Made by a program: the position numbers and the translations under genes. A DNA stretch of 64,000 nucleotides, taken from the NCBI GenBank assembly GCA_041920215.1, contig JAYRSJ010000007.1, forward strand, positions 62,001-126,000, written 5' to 3'. The notes beneath the pieces were generated by a model. The model did not search any database. It was not told where the DNA came from and saw only the letters and a list, made by a program, of their open reading frames with translations. The DNA is from JAYRSJ01 sp041920215. GTDB taxonomy: Bacteria > Pseudomonadota > Gammaproteobacteria > Burkholderiales > Burkholderiaceae_C. This document shows positions 25,226 through 32,545 of this stretch, piece by piece (within the stretch, counting starts at the first letter, position 1; each line of letters begins with the position of its first letter).

Positions 25226-28200
25226 GTGACAAGCCAGCCCAGCCTCAGAATCGGCCTGCTCGGTCCGCCCCGCATCGTCATGCAGGGGCGCGACATCTCC
25301 CGGCAGATCAAGTACCGCAAGGGCCTGGCGCTGCTGGCCTATCTGGCCGTGCAGCGGGAGCGTTGGGTGGCACGCCAGCAGCTCGCCGAGCTGCTATGGC
25401 CCGATCTGGCCGCGGCCGCGGGTCTGACCAATCTGCGCCAGGTTCTGAACAATCTGAGCTGGGTGCTCGACGAGCCGACCGGGCTGGGCCTGATACGCAG
25501 CGAACGTGAGCGGGTGGGCCTGTTCGTCGGCCCGGCGCTGGAGCTGGATCTCGCCCTGCTCGAGACCCCGGCCGTGCTGGCGCTTGAAGCCCGTCTGCCG
25601 GAGCTGGCCGCGCCCTTCCTCGACGGCTTCCAGCTGCGCGACTGTGAAGCCTACGCGCACTGGCTGCAAGGCGCGCGCCAGGCGCTGGCGCAGGCACAGC
25701 GCCGCTTGCTGCGTGCCGCTTGCCAGGCGCAGCGGGAGCAGGGTCGCCTGGCTGCAGCCGCGCTGAGCGCCCGCCTGCTGTGGGAACAGGACCGGCTGGA
25801 TGAAGCCGCGGCCGCCCAGCTGATGTGCCTGCTGCTGGACTGCGGCGACCGGCGCGGCGCGCAGGAGGTGCTGGCCACCCTGGATCAACATCTGGTGGCC
25901 GACCTGGGCAGGCGCGCACCGGCCGCGTTGCGGGCGCTGCTGGATCGCCCGGCGCCCGCCCCTGCCGCGTCGCTGCAGGGTCAGCCAACGGTGGCGGCCA
26001 AGACCCATGCCGAGCTGCGCTGGCTGACCCTCCTGTACATCGGCTTCGAACCGGTGCTGGATGCTGACGATGCCCAGGAGGAGGGCCTGACCCTGCTGCC
26101 CCCTTTGATGCAGCAGGCCCAGGCGCTGCTGGGGCGCTGGGGCGGGCACAGCCCGGCGGGTTTCGGCACCGGCATTCATGCCTGCTTCGGCGGCCGTGCG
26201 GCGCCGGAGCAGGCCGCGCTGCGCAGCCTGATGGCCGCCCAGCAGCTGTTGCAGGAACTGGGCGCTGCGGCACGCCTGCGCATCGGCATCTGCGCCGGCC
26301 AGGCCCTGTGCACCGGCGGCGAGCATGATTTCGGTCTGCTTGGCGAGCTGCCCGCGCGCGCCCAGGCGCTCAGCGCCGAAGCCCTGGCCGGGCAGATCGT
26401 GCTGGGCCACGAGCTGCGCGAGCAGCTGGGGCCGCGCTTCCGGTTTCGGGAACTGCCGCCCGGCGCCGACCGCCGCCACCTGCTCCTGCCCAGCGCGGCA
26501 GCCGGCCCGGCGCCCGGCCGCTGGCCCCGCCGCCTGATCGGCCGCGAGCCAGCGCTGCGGGAGCTGCGGCATCACTGGCAGCGAGCCATGCAGGGCCAGC
26601 CGCAATGGCTGGTGCTGCGCGGTGAGGCCGGCCTGGGCAAGACGGCCCTGGCGACGCTGTTCGCCCGGCAGCTCCGGGCCCAGGGCGTGCCGGTACTCTG
26701 CTGGCGCTGCGGCCTGGAGCTGCAGCACCAGGCGCTGGCCCCTCTGCGCCAGGCCCTGGCCGAGTTCTGCGATGTGCGCGCCGAGATGGGCAGCGTCGCC
26801 CGCCAGCGCGCACTGCGGCAGGGCCTGCGCACCCTGCTGGGCGACACGCTGGACGAGCCCGCGCTGCAAGCCAGCTGCGCGCTGCTGGACCGGTTGTTTC
26901 AGCCCGAGCCGGGCAGCAGCGCAGACCTCAAGAATGCCTTGTTCGCACTGGTGTTCGAGCTGCTGGACCGCTGGTGCGGGACGCAGCCGGGCCTGCTGTG
27001 GGTGGACGATCTGCACTGGTCGGATCAGGCCACGCGCGAGCTGCTGGCCCGCTATGCCGGCCAGTTCGGATCGCAGCGTCTGCTGCTGCTGGTGACAACG
27101 CGTCCCGAGATCGTGCTGGAGGCCGCGGGCACCGCACCGGGCTTCATCGACCTGGCCCCGCTTGCACCCGAGGACGCGCAGGCCATGGCAGCGGCCCAGG
27201 CCGGACCCGAGCGCCTGCCTGCCCCTGTGCTGGCCGAGGTCGCGCAGGCCAGTGGCGGCATTCCGCTCTTCATCGAGTGCCTGACCCGCAGCCGTCTGGA
27301 GGGTGGGGCCACGGCCCTGCTGCCGGTGACCGAGCTGATGCAGGCCGAGCTGGACCGGCTGGGCCGCTTCAAGCCGGTGCTGCAAGCCGCCGCCGTGATC
27401 GGACTGCGCTTCGACGCCAGCCTGCTGGCGGACCTGTGCTCGGGCGAGTCCTGCGACGCGGTGCTGCGCCTGGCGGAGGCCCAGCGCCTGATCGTGAGCG
27501 CGGGCGCTCCCGGCCGCTACGCCTTCCGGCATGCGCTCATCCACGAGGCCGCCTACGCCAGCCTGCCGGCGCTGGAGCGGCGCCGCCTGCATGCCCGGCT
27601 GCTCGATCTGCTGAAGGGCGAACCCGCGCTGGCGGCCAGCGAAGTGGCGCGCCACAGCGAGGCGGCGCGCCAGTGGAATGCAGCCATGCGCGGCTGGCAG
27701 GCCGCCGGCCGCGAGGCCTTGGCGCAGGAGTTTGCCGCCGATGCGTTGCGCCACTTCGAACAGGCGCTGGCACTGGCACTGCAGCATGGGAGCGCCGCGC
27801 TGCAGCGCGAGCTGCGCCTGGAACTGGCGGTGGCGGCACTCAAGTCGCAGGGCTATGGCTCCAGCCTGGCCCATGGGCAGTTCGAACAGGTCAGTGCGCA
27901 GATCGACGCGCTGGCCGAACCCGACGCGGCTGATCGGGACGCCCGCTTCATCGCACTGAGCGGCCGCTATATGGGGGCGGACTCGCAGGAGCAGGGTCTG
28001 GGCCCGGCACTGGCGCTGCGCCTCGAGGCCCTCGCTGGCACACCGGCGGAGCGTCTGATGGCCTGCTTCGCGCGCGGCAACTCGCTGTTCTGGGAGGGCC
28101 GCTTCGCCGCAGCGCTGCGCTACCAGCAAGAAGGCGCGGCACTGGCCGCCACCCTGGACGCCGAGGCGCGCCAACGCCATACCGGCGACGATCTGGGCGT

Positions 28201-28813
28201 GCTGCTGCTGGCATTCCAGTGCTGGACGCTCTGGTTCCTGGGCCGCGGAGACGAGGCCCGGGCCGTGGCCGAGCAGGGGCAGGCACTGGCGCGCCATGGC
28301 GGCCGGGCCCATGCGCTGTGCTTCATGCTCAGCTTCCAGGCTGCGATGCTCTGGTCGGCCGGCGCGTACGGCGCTTGCGCGCAAGTGGCCGAGGAGGCAC
28401 TGGCCCAGGCGAGCCGCCACGGTTTCGCGCTCTGGCAGGGCGTGAACGGCTTGTTCGGTCTGGCGGCACGGGCGCAGTCGGGCAGCTTGCGCGATGTGAC
28501 GGCGCTGCTACAGGCCGCGCAGCTCATGCGTCAGGCCTACCGGGCCGGCAGCACCACCGCCCGCTGGGTGCTGGCGCGGGCCTTGCTGTGCCTGGGTCAG
28601 CGGGATGAGACCGTGGCCCTGCTGAGGCAGACGCTGGACGAGGCCCAGGCCCATGGGCAGCACTTCTGCCGCGCGGACCTGCTGTGCCTGCTGGCACAAG
28701 CCCTGGAGCAGCGCGGCGAGACTGGGCCGGCCATCGCACTGCGCCAGCAGGCGTGCAGCCTGGCGCAAGCGCAGGGCGCGCTGGGCCTGCTGGCCCGCTG
28801 GGACGCAGCCTAG
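25226..28813 (+). CDS. SARP-type transcriptional regulator with cyclase-like and STAND-like ATPase domains
   Basis: This protein of about 1195 residues starts with an OmpR-like winged helix (1-95) and a bacterial transcriptional activation domain (about 100-240), the SARP core. Residues about 260-420 resemble a class III nucleotide cyclase, but the metal-binding Asp positions are replaced (YIGFEP, GFGTGIHACFG), so it is probably inactive. An AAA/STAND-type ATPase follows with Walker A GEAGLGKT (466-473) and Walker B LLWVDDLHW (about 590-598), then TPR-like helices to the end. The GTG at 25226 is my choice of start; a TACATT at 25213-25218 would make the mRNA nearly leaderless. It is divergent from the PEP-CTERM operon. 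Confidence 0.85.
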   Translation: MTSQPSLRIGLLGPPRIVMQGRDISRQIKYRKGLALLAYLAVQRERWVARQQLAELLWPDLAAAAGLTNLRQVLNNLSWVLDEPTGLGLIRSERERVGLFVGPALELDLALLETPAVLALEARLPELAAPFLDGFQLRDCEAYAHWLQGARQALAQAQRRLLRAACQAQREQGRLAAAALSARLLWEQDRLDEAAAAQLMCLLLDCGDRRGAQEVLATLDQHLVADLGRRAPAALRALLDRPAPAPAASLQGQPTVAAKTHAELRWLTLLYIGFEPVLDADDAQEEGLTLLPPLMQQAQALLGRWGGHSPAGFGTGIHACFGGRAAPEQAALRSLMAAQQLLQELGAAARLRIGICAGQALCTGGEHDFGLLGELPARAQALSAEALAGQIVLGHELREQLGPRFRFRELPPGADRRHLLLPSAAAGPAPGRWPRRLIGREPALRELRHHWQRAMQGQPQWLVLRGEAGLGKTALATLFARQLRAQGVPVLCWRCGLELQHQALAPLRQALAEFCDVRAEMGSVARQRALRQGLRTLLGDTLDEPALQASCALLDRLFQPEPGSSADLKNALFALVFELLDRWCGTQPGLLWVDDLHWSDQATRELLARYAGQFGSQRLLLLVTTRPEIVLEAAGTAPGFIDLAPLAPEDAQAMAAAQAGPERLPAPVLAEVAQASGGIPLFIECLTRSRLEGGATALLPVTELMQAELDRLGRFKPVLQAAAVIGLRFDASLLADLCSGESCDAVLRLAEAQRLIVSAGAPGRYAFRHALIHEAAYASLPALERRRLHARLLDLLKGEPALAASEVARHSEAARQWNAAMRGWQAAGREALAQEFAADALRHFEQALALALQHGSAALQRELRLELAVAALKSQGYGSSLAHGQFEQVSAQIDALAEPDAADRDARFIALSGRYMGADSQEQGLGPALALRLEALAGTPAERLMACFARGNSLFWEGRFAAALRYQQEGAALAATLDAEARQRHTGDDLGVLLLAFQCWTLWFLGRGDEARAVAEQGQALARHGGRAHALCFMLSFQAAMLWSAGAYGACAQVAEEALAQASRHGFALWQGVNGLFGLAARAQSGSLRDVTALLQAAQLMRQAYRAGSTTARWVLARALLCLGQRDETVALLRQTLDEAQAHGQHFCRADLLCLLAQALEQRGETGPAIALRQQACSLAQAQGALGLLARWDAA

Positions 28814-30033
28814 TCGTGCCCCAGCGGGGCGGACTCAGCCCCGCGTTGCCTACCCGCCTCCTCGCCGAGAAGCCACAGCAGCAGGCCCGCGCCCAGGGCC
28901 AGCACCGCCGCGGTCAGCCACAGCGCGCCGCCATAGCCGCCGCTGGCCTGCGCCATCGCGCCGGCCAGTGCCGGGGCGCTGACCTGGGCGGCGCCATAGC
29001 TCAGCGTCAACCGGGCCATCGCCTTGCCGGGATTGGCGGGCGAGCGCCGCCCCACCAGGGCCAGCGTCAGGCTGACGATGCCGATGAAGGTGCCGCCATA
29101 CAGCAGGGCACCGGCCAGAGCAGCCGGCAGCGCGCTGGCCCACAGGGCCGGCAGCAGCACCGACAGCAGCTGCAGCGCAAAGGCCAACAGCAGGGCCTGC
29201 AGATCACCCAGGCGGCGGGCCACAAAATCCCAGAGAAAGACCGCCGGCGTGGCGGCCAGCCCCACCAGCAGCCAGGCCCAGGGGCCCTGGCCGGACAGCA
29301 GGGGTTGGCGCTCGACGATGGCGACGGTGAAGGTGGCGCTGATCACAAAGCCCCAGCCGGCACAGAAGTACATCGCCATCATCTGCAGAATCCAGCGCCG
29401 CCCCGGCAGCGTGGCCGCGGCCTGTGCCTGGGCAGGCGGCGGCACCGGCGGCCGCCAGGCCCAGCTGGGCCACAGCGCCAGTGCACCCAGCGCGGCAAAA
29501 CCCCACCAATGGCCGCGCCAGTCCAGGCCCAGACGGGCCATGACCATCGCCCCCAGGGCCGAGACCACGATGCCCAAGCCCAGGCCGGTGAAATAAAGCC
29601 CCAGCTCGGGCCGGCGCCCGTGGCGCATCAGCCAGCCCAGCACCAGGCCCGAGCCCAGCAGCATGCCCGCAGCACCGGCCAGGCCACCCAGATAGCGTGA
29701 CAGGGCCCAGAGCCAGACATTGCTGCTCAGCGCCATCAGCACGGTGCTGGCCAGGCCCACGAGCAGGCCGGCGCTGTAGAGCCGGCGGCGCCACAGCGGG
29801 CTTTCCAGCCAAGCGGCCAGCAGCGCGCCGCTCATATAGCCCAGGTAGTTGGTGGCCGCCAGCCAGCCGGCGGCCAGGTCGGACAGCCGGGCCTGCGCCT
29901 GCATCAGCGGCAGCAAGGGGGTGTAGGCAAAGCGCGCCACGCCTATGCACAGCACCAGGGCCAGCACACCGCCGCTGATGACCTGCCAGGCCTGCAGCTG
30001 TCGTTCCTTGGGCTCGCTCGATGGGCCGTTCAT
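28810..30033 (-). CDS. YbfB/YjiJ family MFS transporter
   Basis: This 407-residue inner-membrane protein shows about 12 hydrophobic segments. The first contains GVARFAYTPLLPLMQ and the next WLAATNYLGYMSGALLAA, both typical of the YbfB/YjiJ branch of the major facilitator superfamily. Substrates of this branch are not established. The start at 30033 (MNGPSSEPKERQ) fits the family length better than an upstream ATG at 30123. The stop codon overlaps that of the SARP gene on the other strand by four bases, so the two genes converge tail to tail. Confidence 0.88.
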   Translation of the reverse strand: MNGPSSEPKERQLQAWQVISGGVLALVLCIGVARFAYTPLLPLMQAQARLSDLAAGWLAATNYLGYMSGALLAAWLESPLWRRRLYSAGLLVGLASTVLMALSSNVWLWALSRYLGGLAGAAGMLLGSGLVLGWLMRHGRRPELGLYFTGLGLGIVVSALGAMVMARLGLDWRGHWWGFAALGALALWPSWAWRPPVPPPAQAQAAATLPGRRWILQMMAMYFCAGWGFVISATFTVAIVERQPLLSGQGPWAWLLVGLAATPAVFLWDFVARRLGDLQALLLAFALQLLSVLLPALWASALPAALAGALLYGGTFIGIVSLTLALVGRRSPANPGKAMARLTLSYGAAQVSAPALAGAMAQASGGYGGALWLTAAVLALGAGLLLWLLGEEAGRQRGAESAPLGHD

Positions 30034-30126
30034 GACCCCAAGCGTAGCGGCTCGCGCCGGCAGCGGGCTGACAGCCGCTCTTGAATTCGGCCGCCAACCG
30101 CCCATCTGCCAGGCTCTGCCCACCCG

Positions 30127-30966
30127 ATGCGTCCGCCAACGATGCCCACCCTTCTGATCGTCACCACCCTGGCGCTGCTGCTGATACTGGCACTGACCTT
30201 GCAGCCCTGGTGGCAGGCACGCCGGCGCGCACGCATCGCCGCCCTGCCCTTTCCGGCCGCCTGGCGGCGCATCCTGAGACGGCGCCTGCCGCTGTTTGCC
30301 CGCCTGCCGGCGGACCAGCAGCTGCGGCTCAAGGGCCTGATCCAGGTCTTTCTGGCCGAGAAACCCATCATCGGCTGCGCCGGCCTGGTGCCGACCGACG
30401 AGATGCGGGTGCTGGTGGCCGCCCAGGCCTGCCTGCCGTTGCTGGGCGCGCGCCGCGGCCTCTATCCGCGGCTCAGCCAGGTGCTGCTCTATCCGGGCGC
30501 CTTCTTCGTCGATCGGGTCAGCCAGGGCGTGGCCGGGGTGCAGCAGGACGAGCGCCGGCTGCTGGCCGGCGAGTCATGGAGCCAGGGTCAGGTCTTGCTG
30601 TCCTGGCAGGACGTGCTGGAAGGCGCGGCCCAGGCAGACGACGGACGCAATGTGGTGATCCACGAGTTCGCCCACCAGCTGGACCAGGTCAAGGGTTTCG
30701 CCAACGGCGCGCCGCTGCTGGGCAGCCGGGCCGCCTATGCGCAATGGTCGGCGCTGATGCAGCAGGAGTTCGACGCCTTGCGCCAGCGCATCGCGCGGGG
30801 CGAACCCAGTCTGATGAGCGACTACGGCGCGACCGATCCGGCCGAGTTCTTCGCGGTGGTCAGCGAGGTGTTCTTCGAGCAGGGGCCTCAGCTGGCAGAG
30901 CAGCATCCCGCGCTCTACCGGGCCCTGGCCCGCTACTACCGACTGGACACCCAGGCCTGGTTCTAG
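30127..30966 (+). CDS. mtfA: Zinc-dependent peptidase MtfA (M90 family)
   Basis: This 279-residue protein has an N-terminal hydrophobic segment (about 8-22) and the M90 zinc motif NVVIHEFAHQLDQVKG, with HExxH at residues 179-183. A downstream DPAEFFAVVSEVFFEQ segment supplies the third ligand glutamate. In enterobacteria MtfA binds the repressor Mlc and links peptidase activity to sugar uptake; here the partner is unknown. An ATG at 30142 is an equally possible start. The gene converges with infA. Confidence 0.9.
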   Translation: MRPPTMPTLLIVTTLALLLILALTLQPWWQARRRARIAALPFPAAWRRILRRRLPLFARLPADQQLRLKGLIQVFLAEKPIIGCAGLVPTDEMRVLVAAQACLPLLGARRGLYPRLSQVLLYPGAFFVDRVSQGVAGVQQDERRLLAGESWSQGQVLLSWQDVLEGAAQADDGRNVVIHEFAHQLDQVKGFANGAPLLGSRAAYAQWSALMQQEFDALRQRIARGEPSLMSDYGATDPAEFFAVVSEVFFEQGPQLAEQHPALYRALARYYRLDTQAWF

Positions 30967-30985
30967 CCCGAGCGCCCGACCGCGA

Positions 30986-31249
30986 TCAGCGGCGGTAGTT
31001 GCTGTTGCCGGTAGGCGGCGGACCGCGGCGCTCTATATGGCGGAAGGTGATGCGACCCTTGCTCAGGTCGTAGGGCGAGAGTTCCAACGACACCTTGTCA
31101 CCCGCCAGGATGCGGATGTGGTTCTTCTTCATCTTGCCAGAGGTGTAGGCGACCAGCTTGTGACCGTTGTCCAGGGTGACGCGGAATCGCGTGTCGGGAA
31201 GGACTTCGTCGACCATCCCCTGCATTTCGATCAGCTCTTCTTTCGCCAT
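30986..31249 (-). CDS. infA: Translation initiation factor IF-1
   Basis: IF-1 binds the A site of the 30S subunit during initiation. This 87-residue version has the S1-type OB fold (EMQGMVDEVLPDTRFRVTL, KMKKNHIRILAGDKV) and an extended C-terminus (RRGPPPTGNSNYRR). The extension is longer than in enterobacterial IF-1 (72 residues) and resembles the second IF-1 type common in betaproteobacteria. The best upstream promoter match at 31375-31403 lies beyond a terminator-like hairpin. Confidence 0.96.
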   Translation of the reverse strand: MAKEELIEMQGMVDEVLPDTRFRVTLDNGHKLVAYTSGKMKKNHIRILAGDKVSLELSPYDLSKGRITFRHIERRGPPPTGNSNYRR

Positions 31250-31316
31250 GCACTGTGCTCCGATGCGTGTTGCGCACCAAGTCCCGATTCATTGCCAGGC
31301 CCAGCACGCGTGATGA

Positions 31317-31363
31317 TAAAAAGTAAAAAACGAAACCGCTGCAGCGCAACAGCACTGCAGCGG
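31317..31363 (-). terminator. Strong intrinsic terminator between the CBS gene and infA
   Basis: Read on the minus strand, CCGCTGCAG (31363-31355) pairs perfectly with CTGCAGCGG (31344-31336) across a 10-base loop. The run TTTCGTTTTTTACTTTTT follows. This is the best intrinsic terminator in the window. It ends transcripts from the CBS gene, or attenuates a transcript for infA that starts just upstream of it. Confidence 0.85.
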
Positions 31364-31374
31364 CAACGCTCCGA

Positions 31375-31403
31375 ATGATACGCGATCCAGCTCTTGCGGG
31401 CAA
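31375..31403 (-). promoter_or_regulatory. Candidate sigma-70 promoter upstream of the terminator, towards infA
   Basis: On the minus strand TTGCCC (31403-31398) and TATCAT (31380-31375) are separated by 17 bases. These match TTGACA at 4 of 6 and TATAAT at 5 of 6. Transcription from here would begin about 31368 and run straight into the hairpin at 31336-31363 before reaching infA. No equally good promoter was found between the hairpin and infA. Confidence 0.45.
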
Positions 31404-31448
31404 TGTGGGGGCCGGCAGTGGCCTGTGCCGCAGGCTCTGCCGCAGTGA

Positions 31449-32144
31449 TTAAGTCCACAAATCCAGCGGCGGCTCACGGGTCAGCGCGCGCAGCAGGTCG
31501 CTGCGCGACAGAAATCCCTGCAGCAGGCCCTGCTCGTCCACCACCGGCAGGCCCGGCAGATGCAGCTCCAGCATCAGCTGGGCGGCCTCGCGCAGCGGTG
31601 TATCGGCCTGGGCGCCGGGCACCGGGGTCCACATCAGCTCGCTGACCGGCCGCGCCAGCCCCGCCACCCAGCTGGCCGCCTCAGCCAGATCCTGCGGCAG
31701 CGCGCGATCACGCCACAGATCGGCCCGGGTGATCAGGCCCACCAGCGCGCCATCAGCCGCCACCACCGGGGCCTGGCCCACGCCCGCCCGCTCCAGGGTC
31801 TGCCAGGCCTGGCGCACCGAGGCGGCCACCGGCACGGTCACCAGGCGCCGGCTCATCAGCTGCTGCACCAGGCTCAGCGGCTGGCGCGGCGCAGCCGCGG
31901 TCTGCGCGTAGGCGGCCAGGGCCTGACGTGGCTCGGCGCCCAAGCCCGCCCCCGCCCCCGCACTGGACCCACCGCCGCCCTCCTCCAACCGCCCGGCGTA
32001 CACCACGCCCGGCTCGGCCTGATCCTGGCGCGCCACCGGCGCCAGCGCGCGCAGCCGCGCTACCGCGGCCACCGGCCCCACCTCGCGCATGCGATCCAGC
32101 GGGCCGCTGTAGAGCCGGCCCTGTACGCCGTAGACGGTAAACAT
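31449..32144 (-). CDS. CBS-domain pair protein
   Basis: This 231-residue protein has an N-terminal part (1-105, MFTVYGVQGRLYSGPLDRM) with a Gly/Ser/Ala-rich linker. Two CBS domains follow (about 110-160 and 175-228), each with the xGLITRADL or xGFLSRSDL ending. CBS pairs bind adenine nucleotides and regulate attached or partner proteins; no effector domain is attached here. The start at 32144 is chosen because sequence upstream of it belongs to the divergent lipoprotein region. A strong terminator lies downstream. Confidence 0.82.
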   Translation of the reverse strand: MFTVYGVQGRLYSGPLDRMREVGPVAAVARLRALAPVARQDQAEPGVVYAGRLEEGGGGSSAGAGAGLGAEPRQALAAYAQTAAAPRQPLSLVQQLMSRRLVTVPVAASVRQAWQTLERAGVGQAPVVAADGALVGLITRADLWRDRALPQDLAEAASWVAGLARPVSELMWTPVPGAQADTPLREAAQLMLELHLPGLPVVDEQGLLQGFLSRSDLLRALTREPPLDLWT

Positions 32145-32223
32145 GATGGCGCCAAGCATGGCACAAGCGCTGCGCCGCCGGTATTGGGCACAATGCGGAG
32201 CCATTCCCTGCCCCGAGCCCTCG

Positions 32224-32442
32224 ATGAAGCGTTCCCTGCTGCTCACCGCCTTGCTGCTGCCGGCCCTGCTGCTTGGAGGCTGCGCGGTGCTCAGCGTGGC
32301 CGGCGCCGCGGCCGGCGCGGCCATCAGCGTCACCGGCGCGGTGGTATCCACCGGCATCAGCGTGAGCGGCAAGGTGGTCGGCGCCGGCATCGACGCGCTC
32401 AGCGGCGCCGATGCCGAAGACCCGCCCAAGGCCAAAGACTGA
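32224..32442 (+). CDS. Small glycine-rich lipoprotein
   Basis: This 72-residue lipoprotein has a signal peptide with lipobox LLGGC (Cys24 after MKRSLLLTALLLPALLLGG). A short mature part is rich in Gly, Ala, Val and Ser with a repeating pattern (SVTGAVVSTGISVSGKVVG) that could form a glycine-zipper-like membrane helix, and an acidic/lysine tail ends it. I do not recognise a specific function. It is divergent from the CBS gene and 103 bp ahead of the papain-like protein gene, which has its own ribosome binding site. Confidence 0.75.
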   Translation: MKRSLLLTALLLPALLLGGCAVLSVAGAAAGAAISVTGAVVSTGISVSGKVVGAGIDALSGADAEDPPKAKD

Positions 32443-32545
32443 TAGACACGCATGCAGCCGCGCTGTCCGCCTGAAGCAACAGGGGATGGGCAAGTGCCGC
32501 GGGCAATGCCAGCCTTGCCGCCTTTGCGAGAACAAGGAGACTGCC

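Noticed and set aside
25394..28420. A 1008-codon open frame antisense to the SARP-type regulator
   Set aside because: It has no recognisable domain. The plus-strand frame carries clear SARP, Walker A and Walker B motifs.
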